DNA of 64,000 nucleotides from CAXTSE01 sp035554115 (GTDB lineage Bacteria > Actinomycetota > Actinomycetes > Actinomycetales > Microbacteriaceae): assembly GCA_035554115.1 (NCBI GenBank), contig DATMIW010000013.1, positions 94,848-158,847 of the forward strand, in the 5' to 3' direction. A program made the translations under genes and the position numbers. Every line of letters starts with the position of its first letter. The stretch's first letter is position 1. This document shows, in pieces, positions 17,234-25,700 of this stretch. Under the pieces are notes generated by a model. The model was not told the origin of the DNA. It was given only the letters and a program-made list of their open reading frames with translations, and ran no database searches.

Positions 17234-18643
17234 CTAGACCGTTGCGGCCGAACGCCATCCCTGCTGGTACTGCTCACGCGCCACGACCGAATAGGGAGCC
17301 GGGCTGACGATCGCGCGGACCTCCAGCTGCTCGTGACGCTCGACAGTCGCCTTGCGGGTTCCGCCATCCGGCTCGCCCCACACGACCTTCACCTCGGTGC
17401 CGATCGGCACCTCGGGGGCGATTGTGGCGAGTGACAGGGCGCGACGCTCGTTGGCGCTGTAGCCGGTCCACATTGAGAGGCCGAGGTGTGATCCCGCACC
17501 GTCGATCACGGAGTCGAAGTTGAAGTAGCCGTAGTTGGCGACCGGCAGATCGAAGTACTTGTAGCCGACGCCGGACTCACTGAGCATGGACGTGAAGATC
17601 TTGCCGAGATCCTCGGTGTTCCACGCCAGGGTGACCTTCTTCTTCTGAGCGGCAACGTCGATCTGCGACAGCGCGTCGCGACCGATGAAGTCGTGGTCGT
17701 ACTTCACGAAGGAGCCGTAACCGAGCTCCCAGGGGGTCAGGTAGTAGTCGCTGATGTCGTCGGACACGAAGCTTCCCGCGATCGCGTTGGCGCCTTCGAC
17801 GCTCGAGGCGGGCAGCCACTCGCGGTAGGCCTGCAGGGCCGGGTCGGTGTAGATCGCGGGCAGCGGGTCCGGAATCCAGGCCGACTCGAGCGTGTTGGAC
17901 GGGTAGGTGCGTCCGCCGGACGGTCGGAGACCGAACTCCTCACCAGCCTCGACAATCGCGTTACGAACACGCGCGTAGTCCTCGAAGGGACCCCAGATTT
18001 CGAGACCCGGAACGCCGGACATTCCGTGGCGCAGGGTGCGAACCTTGGCTCCCGCAATGGTGATGTAGCCCATGTGGAAGAACTTGAGCTGATCGACGGG
18101 ACCGCCGTTCACCTTCTCGATGACCTCCCACGCGCGCGGTCCCTGAATCTGCAGGCGGTAGTGCACGCGGTGCAGCTGGGCACCCATGGGGTTCGTGGGT
18201 GAGCGGCGGTCGACCTCGATGTCGACGTCGTAGCCGCCGACCTCGCCCTGGTAGCGCAGCCAGTTGGCGGCGGGCGAGCGGCCGATGTAGACGAACTGCT
18301 CGGTCTCTTCGCGGAACATGATGCCGTCACCGATGACGTGACCGTCGGGAGCAACCGACACGTACTGCTTGGCACGGTTGACCTCGAAGTTGGCGATCGT
18401 GTTGATGCCGGTGTCACCGATGAGCTTGAGCGCGTCCTTGCCCTTGAGGATCACCGTGTCCATGTGGTGCGTCTGGTCGAAGAGCACGGCGGTTTCGCGC
18501 CAGGCCTGCTGCTCGAGGCGCCAGTTGCTGAACTCCGAGGAGACGACCGGCACGATGTATGCCGGGTTCTGCACATTCCGGAGGTGCTCGACCGGGTTGA
18601 CCTGGTCGATGAGCTGCTGAAGGTTCTCGGGCGCGTGTGCCAC
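17234..18643 (-). CDS. ligM: LigM-like tetrahydrofolate-dependent aromatic O-demethylase
   Basis: 469 residues from GTG 18643. Of the four paralogues this is closest to Sphingobium LigM (vanillate/3-O-methylgallate demethylase) as I recall it: NPVEHLRN, SEFSNWRLEQQAWRE, LFDQTHHM, GHVIGDGI, RLQIQGPRAWEVIEK, LRHGMSGVPGLEIWGP, YLTPWELGYGSFVKYDHDFI and VVWGEPDGGTRK. It would transfer the methoxyl methyl group to tetrahydrofolate, giving 5-methyl-THF and a catechol. LysR 18795 lies upstream on the same strand. A candidate operator is listed at 18731-18750. Confidence 0.85.
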   Translation of the reverse strand: MAHAPENLQQLIDQVNPVEHLRNVQNPAYIVPVVSSEFSNWRLEQQAWRETAVLFDQTHHMDTVILKGKDALKLIGDTGINTIANFEVNRAKQYVSVAPDGHVIGDGIMFREETEQFVYIGRSPAANWLRYQGEVGGYDVDIEVDRRSPTNPMGAQLHRVHYRLQIQGPRAWEVIEKVNGGPVDQLKFFHMGYITIAGAKVRTLRHGMSGVPGLEIWGPFEDYARVRNAIVEAGEEFGLRPSGGRTYPSNTLESAWIPDPLPAIYTDPALQAYREWLPASSVEGANAIAGSFVSDDISDYYLTPWELGYGSFVKYDHDFIGRDALSQIDVAAQKKKVTLAWNTEDLGKIFTSMLSESGVGYKYFDLPVANYGYFNFDSVIDGAGSHLGLSMWTGYSANERRALSLATIAPEVPIGTEVKVVWGEPDGGTRKATVERHEQLEVRAIVSPAPYSVVAREQYQQGWRSAATV

Positions 18644-18730
18644 GTGGTGTCCGTTCTGTTGAAGAGATTCGAGTCGGATCGCGTGGGTGAAAGCGCGCGA
18701 GACTCCCCTTCAGTGTCTGAGCACCCCAGC

Positions 18731-18750
18731 CATTCGTCAAATACCGAATG
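18731..18750. promoter_or_regulatory. Inverted repeat upstream of ligM-like gene
   Basis: CATTCG, 8 bases, CGAATG: a perfect 6-bp inverted repeat about 90 bp upstream of the GTG start, next to TATAGC-type promoter sequence. It could be the operator of one of the island's regulators. Confidence 0.4.
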
Positions 18751-18794
18751 ACTACCTTGCTATAGCCAGAATGTATGACTCGGCATGAGCAGGA

Positions 18795-19703
18795 TCAGCT
18801 CAGCCCATTCGAAGCGATGAGCTCTTGCATGCGCTGCACCACCGGCGCGGTCGCGCCCAGACGATGCCACAGGGCTCCGACCTGCAGCGGGCGAAGGGCG
18901 GGCTCGATCCGACGCACCGTCACATGCGGGCTTGAGAACGCATCCGCCCCCATGTCGGGCAAGATCGCGACACCCATGCCCGCCGAGACAAGTGGCAAAC
19001 ACACCGGGATGTTGTCGACGGTCCGCTTCGCTCGCGGCGTGATCCCCGCCACCCCAAGGGCCTCCTCCACAATCTCGGCGAGACTGGGCGCCGCAAAGCT
19101 CCGCCGTGGCACGAGCAGCACTCGGTCGCGGAACACGCTGAGGTCGATCGGATCCGGCAGCGACTCATCGAGCGGCAGCACTGCCACGAGCGGCAGTTCT
19201 CCACAGTCGGCGAACTGCAACTGCCCCGAATACTGCTCCGCGAGTCCCTCATTGTCGGCCGACACGATGAAGCCAATGTCGACGGTGCGGTGACTCGTCA
19301 TGTCGAGCACCTCCAGCGGCGAGGCATCCGTGAGTCGGATGTCGACCTCGGGAAAGAGCGAGGAGTAGCGGTTCAGGAACCCCGGCAGCCGGCTCCAGAT
19401 GAGCGACGGCACTGCCGCGATCGATACGCGCCCGATCGCCCCGGCCGAGTGGAGCGCCAGATTGCTCGTCACCTCCTCGACATCCGACAGGATGCGGTAC
19501 GCATATTCGAGCAGATTAGATCCTGCGCTCGTGGGCCGGGCGCCCCGCGCGGATCGCACCAGCAGTGTCACGCCGAGCTCGCGTTCCAGATTCGCGATCG
19601 CGAGACTGAGCGGCGGTTGCGACATGTGCAACGTCGCGGCGGCGGCGGTGAAAGATCCGGCTTCGACGATGGCGACCAGGTAGCTCAGCTGACGCAATTC
19701 CAT
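18795..19703 (-). CDS. LysR-family transcriptional regulator
   Basis: 302 residues. The N-terminal winged helix-turn-helix reads MELRQLSYLVAIVEAGSF then AAAATLHMSQPPLSLAIANL. The rest is a periplasmic-binding-protein-like effector domain. It diverges from the ring-cleavage dioxygenase, the standard layout for a LysR activator and its target. A T-N11-A palindrome is present between them. The effector is probably the aromatic substrate or an intermediate. Confidence 0.9.
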   Translation of the reverse strand: MELRQLSYLVAIVEAGSFTAAAATLHMSQPPLSLAIANLERELGVTLLVRSARGARPTSAGSNLLEYAYRILSDVEEVTSNLALHSAGAIGRVSIAAVPSLIWSRLPGFLNRYSSLFPEVDIRLTDASPLEVLDMTSHRTVDIGFIVSADNEGLAEQYSGQLQFADCGELPLVAVLPLDESLPDPIDLSVFRDRVLLVPRRSFAAPSLAEIVEEALGVAGITPRAKRTVDNIPVCLPLVSAGMGVAILPDMGADAFSSPHVTVRRIEPALRPLQVGALWHRLGATAPVVQRMQELIASNGLS

Positions 19704-19731
19704 ATCTGCAGAGTACCTAGCTATCCACGCA

Positions 19732-19746
19732 ATGAATGGGATTCAT
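19732..19746. promoter_or_regulatory. Probable LysR box
   Basis: ATGAAT-GGG-ATTCAT, a perfect 15-bp palindrome containing the T-N11-A signature of LysR sites. It lies between the divergent LysR gene and the dioxygenase gene, 29 bp upstream of the LysR start. Confidence 0.6.
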
Positions 19747-19835
19747 AGAGAATCGGTCTTTGCGCTATGCCTCAGGCCGGGCGATACTCGGCGTGACCGC
19801 CCGAACACCGGGCGCCCACATAGCTGGAGTGAGCA

Positions 19836-20834
19836 ATGCTGCCGGACTGGAACCGTAACCCCGCCTTCACCATCACACGAGCGAGCCATATCGCGCTCAG
19901 CGTGAGCGACCTCGACGCGAGCATCGCGTTTTACCGCGACGTCGCGGGCCTCGTGCTCACAGACCGCACCGATGACACGGCGTGGTTCCGCGGTCTCGAA
20001 GAGGTCAATCACCACAGCCTCACACTCCACGCCCGCACGAGCGCACCGGTCTGCGAGCAGGTCGGTTTCCGGGTGCAGCAGGCGTCCGATCTCGACAAGG
20101 CCGAGGCGTACTTCACCGAGAAGGGCATCAGCTTCGAGCGCGCCGACGTCCCCCACCAGGGGCCGACCCTGCGATTCACGGACCCTGTGGGCATGCATAT
20201 GGAGCTGACGGCCGGCATGGACCTCGTCGAGCGCAAATACCAGAAGTTCCACGAGCACCGTTCCGGCCAGCCGCAGCGTCTCGACCATTTCCAGCTCGTC
20301 ACCCACGACGTGCAGAAGGCCACCGACTTCTATGCCGACCTTGGCTTCCGGATCGCGGAGTACACCGCGAAAGACGGAACCGACGAACTGTGGGGCACCT
20401 GGACCGAGGTCAAGGGCAACACGCACGACCTGGTCTTCACGAACGGTCGCGGACCGCGCATGCACCACTTCGCCTACTGCGTGCCCGACGTCTCGACACT
20501 CATGCACGCGGCGGATGTCGCGGGCAGCCTCGGCCATGGGCAGGAGATCGACCGCGGCCCCGGCCGACACGGCATCAGCAATGCGCTGTTCCTCTACCTG
20601 CGCGACCCCGACGGTCACCGCATCGAGCTGTTCACCAGCCACTACCAGGTGATCGACTGGGAAGAGCCGCCGTTGCGCTGGGACATTTCCGACCCGACCC
20701 GCGCCCAGCTCTGGGGCCTGCCTGCCAGCGCCCGCTGGTTCTTCGAGGCCAGCGAATACCCGAACGAGCCCGTCCTCGAGCCGACGCTCACGGCGACACC
20801 GGCCACTCTGGAAAACTTCCTCGGAGTACACTGA
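19836..20834 (+). CDS. Extradiol ring-cleavage dioxygenase, homoprotocatechuate 2,3-dioxygenase-like
   Basis: 332 residues made of two vicinal-oxygen-chelate modules (about 14-130 and 148-270). The likely metal ligands are the His of LDHFQLVTHD, one His of MHHFAYCVPD, and the Glu of GHRIELF. The tail (WEEPPLRWDISDPTRAQLWG, then WFFEAS) follows the C-terminus of the Brevibacterium enzyme HPCD as I remember it. It would open a catechol ring next to the hydroxyls using Fe(II) or Mn(II). Start ATG 19836. The FAH-family gene follows after 4 bp. Confidence 0.85.
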   Translation: MLPDWNRNPAFTITRASHIALSVSDLDASIAFYRDVAGLVLTDRTDDTAWFRGLEEVNHHSLTLHARTSAPVCEQVGFRVQQASDLDKAEAYFTEKGISFERADVPHQGPTLRFTDPVGMHMELTAGMDLVERKYQKFHEHRSGQPQRLDHFQLVTHDVQKATDFYADLGFRIAEYTAKDGTDELWGTWTEVKGNTHDLVFTNGRGPRMHHFAYCVPDVSTLMHAADVAGSLGHGQEIDRGPGRHGISNALFLYLRDPDGHRIELFTSHYQVIDWEEPPLRWDISDPTRAQLWGLPASARWFFEASEYPNEPVLEPTLTATPATLENFLGVH

Positions 20835-20838
20835 CCCG

Positions 20839-21561
20839 GTGTCTTTTGCGCCCGGAAAAATCATCGCTGTCCACCTCAACTACGCCAGCCGCGCGGCTGA
20901 GAGGGGCAAGTCGCCGACAGCTCCGTCGTACTTTCTGAAGTCCCCGTCGACAGTTACCGTCGACGGGGCTCAGGTCGAACGGCCCCATGGATGCGAGCTT
21001 CTCGCCTTCGAAGGCGAGCTCGCCGTAGTCGTGCGCGATGTGCCGCACAACGTATCAATCGACGAGGCCTGGAACTACGTCGAAGGTGTAACCGCCGGTA
21101 ACGACTTCGGCGTCTACGACCTGCGCCATGCCGATCCCGGATCCAACCTGCACTCGAAGGGATTCCGCGGCTTCACCCCCCTCGGCCCCGATCTCATGAA
21201 GAGCGAAGACATCTCTTCGAAAGATCTGCGCGTGCGGACCTGGGTCGACGGTCAACTGGTTCAGGATGCCGACGACACCGACCTGATCTTCAGCGTCGAG
21301 TACGTGGTGGCCGACCTGGCGCGCGTGATCGATCTGAACGCTGGCGATGTGATCCTCATGGGCACCGCCACCGGATCCAGTGTTGTCGAGCCCGGATCGC
21401 TCGTCGAGGTCGAGGTCACGGCCGGCGAAGGCCACAGCTCGGGCCGCCTCAGCAACCGCATCGTGCAGTCTGAGGTACCGCTCCCGGCGGTCGGCGCAAT
21501 GCCCAAGGTCGATGACACGACGCGCGACGCCGCGTACAGCGCCCCGATCACCGCGCGCTGA
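20839..21561 (+). CDS. Fumarylacetoacetate hydrolase family protein (HpaG/HpcE-like)
   Basis: 240 residues from GTG 20839. FAH-fold signatures are ELAVVVRDV, TAGNDFGVYDLR (the acidic metal site), KGFRGFTPLGP, and GDVILMGTATGSSVVEPG. In homoprotocatechuate-type pathways such proteins decarboxylate or isomerise the product of ring cleavage. Placed four bases behind the extradiol dioxygenase, it very likely acts on that product. Hydrolase versus decarboxylase activity cannot be told from sequence alone. Confidence 0.85.
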   Translation: MSFAPGKIIAVHLNYASRAAERGKSPTAPSYFLKSPSTVTVDGAQVERPHGCELLAFEGELAVVVRDVPHNVSIDEAWNYVEGVTAGNDFGVYDLRHADPGSNLHSKGFRGFTPLGPDLMKSEDISSKDLRVRTWVDGQLVQDADDTDLIFSVEYVVADLARVIDLNAGDVILMGTATGSSVVEPGSLVEVEVTAGEGHSSGRLSNRIVQSEVPLPAVGAMPKVDDTTRDAAYSAPITAR

Positions 21562-21573
21562 GCCAGGGGCCCG

Positions 21574-22845
21574 CTAGGCAGGGTGCTCGGCGAGCCAGCC
21601 CTTCAGCGTGAAGCCGGGCTCGCGCACCGTATCCGGGTGGATGTCGCCCCCGCGGTCGCGCAGAGCCACCCGAGCAGCCATATGGTCGGCCGGCTTGTTC
21701 ACCGATTCGACGGCAACGAGCTCACCCTGCCGGAAGCAGAACACCGAGAATTTGCCCGAGTCGACGTCTCCCGGAATCACGAACTCGTCAGCCTGATAGG
21801 CGAGGCCCGCCATCTGAAGACGGAGCGGACCCTGGTGGCTCCAGAACCACGGCACGTCCGCATAGTCGCCACGCTCTGATCCTGCGATGATCGCGGCGGC
21901 GTGCTGGGCTTGCCCCACCGCGTTCTGCACGGACTCAAGGCGCACCGAGGTGCCCTCTTCGCCATGCGCGCCTGCGATACGCATGCGCGCGCAGTCGCCG
22001 ACGGCCCACACATGCGGGTGCGAAGTACGCAGGTCGGGCCCGACGAGGATTCCGTCGGACACCTCGAGCCCGGCGTTCTGGGCCAGGTCGGTGCGCGGGA
22101 TCGCGCCGATGCCGATAACCACCAGGTCGGCTTCGTGCCGCACCCCCGTGCTGTCGACCACGGCCGTGACACGCGTGCCGTCGTGCTCGAAACCTTCGAC
22201 CCCACGGTCAAGCAGCAGCTCGGAACCGAGCTCCCGGTGGACCCGTTCCACATACTCCGAAAGCGGCGCCGACACCGCGCGCGCAAGGGCACGGTCCGGA
22301 GCGATAACGGTGACTTCGAGGTCGCGGGCCCGTGCGACGGCGGCGAACTCCAATGCGATGAAGCCCGCACCCACGACCACAACGCGCTTCGCATCCGCCA
22401 ATGCCGCGCGCAAGGCATCGGCGTGCGCGAGGGTGCGCAGATAGAACGCGTTCGACAGCTCGGCGCCGTCGAGCGGCAGAACGCGATGCGAGGCTCCTGT
22501 GGCGAGCACGAGCTCCCCCCAGGCGAGCTGTTCCCCTGACGAAAGGGTCACCGAATGACCGTCGAGATCGAGGGATTCCACGGCGACCCCCAAAAGCACC
22601 CGGACGCCGAGGCTGGCGAGCTGCCCCTTCGGAGTCAGGGGCTGCGGTTCGCTCGAGTCAGTCGCGGCGAGGTGCTCTTTCGACAGCGACGGGCGGTTGT
22701 ACGGCTCGGCAAGCTCATCGCCGACGACGACGATTCCGCCGGCGTAGCCCTCTTCACGAAGGGAAATCGCCACCTGCACTCCGGCGTGGCCGGATCCGAT
22801 GATGACGACATCCGCGTTGTCACCGTCGATATGGGCTGCGTTCAC
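21574..22845 (-). CDS. Ferredoxin-NAD(P)+ reductase, putidaredoxin reductase type
   Basis: About 423 residues from GTG 22845, overlapping the ferredoxin stop as GTGA; the longer frame adds only an Arg-rich stretch. Two dinucleotide folds are present: VVIIGSGHAGV for FAD near the N-terminus and VVVVGAGFIALE for NAD(P)H near residue 150. VWAVGDCARM is the second FAD contact. It takes electrons from NAD(P)H and passes them to the adjacent [2Fe-2S] ferredoxin, and so probably feeds the two P450s 1.5 kb away. Confidence 0.9.
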   Translation of the reverse strand: MNAAHIDGDNADVVIIGSGHAGVQVAISLREEGYAGGIVVVGDELAEPYNRPSLSKEHLAATDSSEPQPLTPKGQLASLGVRVLLGVAVESLDLDGHSVTLSSGEQLAWGELVLATGASHRVLPLDGAELSNAFYLRTLAHADALRAALADAKRVVVVGAGFIALEFAAVARARDLEVTVIAPDRALARAVSAPLSEYVERVHRELGSELLLDRGVEGFEHDGTRVTAVVDSTGVRHEADLVVIGIGAIPRTDLAQNAGLEVSDGILVGPDLRTSHPHVWAVGDCARMRIAGAHGEEGTSVRLESVQNAVGQAQHAAAIIAGSERGDYADVPWFWSHQGPLRLQMAGLAYQADEFVIPGDVDSGKFSVFCFRQGELVAVESVNKPADHMAARVALRDRGGDIHPDTVREPGFTLKGWLAEHPA

Positions 22846-23168
22846 CGCTGACGCTCGGGCACGTCGACGTCGATGTGGGGGAGCTCGGCACCGACGTGGA
22901 TCTGGCAACCGAGTCGGCTGCGCTCGTCGTCGCGCGGCACTGCGGTGCAGTCGAGCATCTCATCTTCGTCTTCGCTGACGGGCGGAAGCGCGTCGAGGTA
23001 TTCGGGGCGAACGAGCACATGACAGGTCGCGCACATGGCCTGACCGCCGCATTCGCCGATGATCCCGGGGACACCCTCAGACAGTGCGGCACGCATGACA
23101 GACACGCCGTCGGCCACCTCCACCGTCTTCTCGGTTCCGTCGGCGTAGTGGTAGGTGATGTTGCTCAT
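22842..23168 (-). CDS. [2Fe-2S] ferredoxin, adrenodoxin/putidaredoxin type
   Basis: 108 residues starting MSNITYHYADGTEK after AAGGA. The cluster ligands are visible as GECGGQAMCATC (C-x5-C-x2-C) and a fourth Cys in RLGCQI. This is the typical electron carrier for class I bacterial P450s. It is translationally coupled to its reductase and diverges from the second LysR gene. Confidence 0.93.
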   Translation of the reverse strand: MSNITYHYADGTEKTVEVADGVSVMRAALSEGVPGIIGECGGQAMCATCHVLVRPEYLDALPPVSEDEDEMLDCTAVPRDDERSRLGCQIHVGAELPHIDVDVPERQR

Positions 23169-23292
23169 GGGAAGGTCCTTCAGCTCGGGGTTGTTGCGTC
23201 TGGCTGCCAGACATCCCCTGGGACGGTCTGCGCTGCGGTGCGCTGCGAACCAGGGTGACACGGTTTGCTCGTCAGGTAAAGATGGATTGATT

Positions 23293-23323
23293 GCATAGAA
23301 ACATCGGCAGAACTAGGTTATGC
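23293..23323. promoter_or_regulatory. Candidate LysR operator, ferredoxin / LysR promoter region
   Basis: GCATA (23293-23297) and TATGC (23319-23323) form an inverted repeat. The second arm is part of GGTTATGC (23316-23323), whose exact complement GCATAACC occurs upstream of the second P450 gene at 25629-25636. Confidence 0.4.
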
Positions 23324-23326
23324 ACC

Positions 23327-24283
23327 ATGACCGGCGATGCACTTCTCGGGAGTGCACATGGCTTCCCGCAGCTACCCACCTACACCTTGCGGCAGCTCCA
23401 TACCTTCCTCGCAATCGCAGAATACGGCACTCTCAGCGGAGCCGCTGACTCCCTGCGGCTATCCCCCGCCGCCGTCGCTCTCAGCCTCGACAACCTCGAG
23501 CGTGCGCTCGGAGTCACCCTGTGCGTTCGCCGCAAAGCGCGAGGAATCACACTGACAGCAGCGGGCCGAGAGCTGACCCAGCCGGCACGGGAACTTCTCA
23601 ATCGGGCCGGTGACCTGCGGGATGCGGTCGGCGGATCCGCGGGCGGGCTCTCGGGCGCCCTCGCGGTGGGCTGCTACGTCACCCTCGCGCCGACCCTCAT
23701 GCCGACACTGCTGGAACGATTCGGGGCCGAGCACCCAGCCGTACGCACGGACTTTGTCGAGGGCACGCAGCTCGAGCTCGAAGCGGCCCTCATCGCCGGG
23801 TCTCTCGACGTTGCCGTTCTCTTCGACATGGACCTCGGCGACTCGATCGCGACGGCCGAACTGTTCCGCCTGCGCCCGCACGTTGTCGTGAACGCCGACA
23901 ATCCGCTCGCCGCGCATAAGACGGTGCGACTCCGCGAGCTCGCCGACCTGCCTTTTGTGCTGCTCGATGTGCCGCCCAGCTCGGCCAATGCGATCCATAT
24001 TTTGCGCGACGCGGGGATCGATCCGCAGGTACGTTACCGGACGACCAGCCTCGAAACCGCACGGTCGCTCATCGGCCGGGGCATGGCGTGGAGCATCCTG
24101 TTGCAGCGCCCTCCGAGCAATGTCACCTATGAGGGCGGGCAGGTCCATGCGCTGGAGATCGCTGACCCTGTCGACGATGTACGCGTCCTCATGGGATGGA
24201 GCAGAACCGCTCACCTCTCGCGTGCGGCGCAGGAGATGGTCCAGATCTCCGCTGCATTGCTGCGCGAACATCAGCAAAGCTAA
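23327..24283 (+). CDS. LysR-family transcriptional regulator
   Basis: 318 residues from ATG 23327. The helix-turn-helix lies near residues 20-75 (LRQLHTFLAIAEYGTLSGAA, then LSPAAVALSLDNLERALG) and an effector-binding domain follows. It sits between the ferredoxin operon (divergent) and the P450 pair (same strand, 86 bp downstream), so it probably controls the P450 system as a unit. Confidence 0.9.
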   Translation: MTGDALLGSAHGFPQLPTYTLRQLHTFLAIAEYGTLSGAADSLRLSPAAVALSLDNLERALGVTLCVRRKARGITLTAAGRELTQPARELLNRAGDLRDAVGGSAGGLSGALAVGCYVTLAPTLMPTLLERFGAEHPAVRTDFVEGTQLELEAALIAGSLDVAVLFDMDLGDSIATAELFRLRPHVVVNADNPLAAHKTVRLRELADLPFVLLDVPPSSANAIHILRDAGIDPQVRYRTTSLETARSLIGRGMAWSILLQRPPSNVTYEGGQVHALEIADPVDDVRVLMGWSRTAHLSRAAQEMVQISAALLREHQQS

Positions 24284-24369
24284 GCTTAGCTGTCACACAA
24301 TCGTCTCTTTACTGGCGTTAACCGGCGGCGGATACTGAAAGGGATTCCTGACCCGGAGGTCTGACAACG

Positions 24370-25596
24370 ATGTCCAACTCTCTTGCGCCCACTGATTCTC
24401 GTGAGCATGCGCCTGCCGCTCCTGTCGCCGACTGGGTTAACGTCGACGAGCTTCTTCGGGATCCCTTCCCCAGTTTCGCGCGCCTCCGCGCCGAGTCCCC
24501 TGTCGCCTGGATCCCCGCACTCAATCGATATCTCGTAACCAGCTATGAAGGTTGCCACGCCGTGGAACTCGACCAGGAGACGTTCACCTCGGTCGTGAAG
24601 GGCAACGGAGCGACGATGGTGCGCGCACTGGGTGGCACCCCGATGCTCCGCAAAGACGATCCGGAGCACGCCGTGGACCGTGCCGCGATCAACCCCGTCT
24701 TCCGGCCCCGCTCGCTGCGCACGGCCTGGATGCCGAAGTTTGAGGAGACGGCAGCGAGGTATATCGAGCGCCTGCGCGAGATCGGACCCGACGCCGCGAA
24801 CCTCGACAAGGACTACGCCGCCCCGGTCGCGTCACAGAATCTCCTTGACTTGGTTGGGATCCCGCAGGCGAGCGTCGAAGACATCCAACGGTGGTCGAGG
24901 GCCTTTGTTGCCGCCACGGGAAACCTCCGTGATGACCCCGACATTTGGCTCGCGGCCGAGAACGCGCAGGCCGAGGTCGACTCCGCGCTTGAGGAGCTAC
25001 TGCCGCGCTACCGCGCCGAACCGAACGCGTCAGTGATCTCGGCTCTCGCCAACAGTGATCTGTCACCCGAGAGCATTGCCGCGAACGTCAAACTGACGAT
25101 CTCGGGCGGCATGAACGAACCGCAGCACGCGATAACCACCTCCGTCTACGCGCTCAGCCGGTTCCCCGAACAGCGCGACGCGGTTCTCGCGAACCCGGAA
25201 CTGTGGTCGGCGGTGTTCGACGAAGCTGTGCGGTGGATCTCGCCCATCAGCATGTATCCGCGCACGACAACCCGCGCTGTTGTGCTGGAAGGCGTGGAGC
25301 TTCCGGCGGGGGCATCCCTGGGTGTTGTTGTCGGATCCGCCAACCGCGACGAGAAGCATCTGCCCGGTGCCGAGCGCTTCGATGTGTTGCGTGAACGTGT
25401 GCCCCATTTGGCTTTCGGCAGTGGCGTGCATCTCTGCGCCGGGCATTGGGCGGCGCGCCTGTCGATCGGCGAGGTGGCTGTGCCCCGGCTCTTCGAGGCT
25501 CTTCCCGGCCTGCGCGTTGATGAGCGCCGGGAGACCGAGTTCGCCGGCTGGATCTTCCGAGGTGCGACCCAGCTTCCGGTCACCTGGGACGCGTGA
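24370..25596 (+). CDS. Cytochrome P450, GcoA/CYP255-like aromatic O-demethylase (copy 1)
   Basis: 408 residues from ATG 24370 after GGAGG. The heme cysteine is in FGSGVHLCAGHWAARL. The I-helix reads GGMNEPQHA, not the usual (A/G)GxxT with an acid-alcohol pair; I recall the same pattern (GAMQEP) in guaiacol O-demethylase GcoA. The C-terminus EFAGWIFRGATQLPVTWDA also follows GcoA. It should hydroxylate a methoxy carbon and release formaldehyde. The electron donor is probably the separate ferredoxin and reductase nearby, since no fused GcoB is present. Copy 2 follows after 104 bp. Confidence 0.85.
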   Translation: MSNSLAPTDSREHAPAAPVADWVNVDELLRDPFPSFARLRAESPVAWIPALNRYLVTSYEGCHAVELDQETFTSVVKGNGATMVRALGGTPMLRKDDPEHAVDRAAINPVFRPRSLRTAWMPKFEETAARYIERLREIGPDAANLDKDYAAPVASQNLLDLVGIPQASVEDIQRWSRAFVAATGNLRDDPDIWLAAENAQAEVDSALEELLPRYRAEPNASVISALANSDLSPESIAANVKLTISGGMNEPQHAITTSVYALSRFPEQRDAVLANPELWSAVFDEAVRWISPISMYPRTTTRAVVLEGVELPAGASLGVVVGSANRDEKHLPGAERFDVLRERVPHLAFGSGVHLCAGHWAARLSIGEVAVPRLFEALPGLRVDERRETEFAGWIFRGATQLPVTWDA

Positions 25597-25618
25597 TCTC
25601 AATTCACTATTTAGTAGT

Positions 25619-25636
25619 GGTTATTACCGCATAACC
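25619..25636. promoter_or_regulatory. Palindrome upstream of second P450
   Basis: GGTTAT, 6 bases, ATAACC: a perfect inverted repeat in the short leader between the P450 genes. It includes GCATAACC, shared with the LysR promoter at 23316-23323. Confidence 0.4.
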
Positions 25637-25700
25637 GCTCCTTTACTTGGGGTGCAAGGACGCGCAGACTCGGAGTATCGCTTCCGGAAGGTCTACTACC

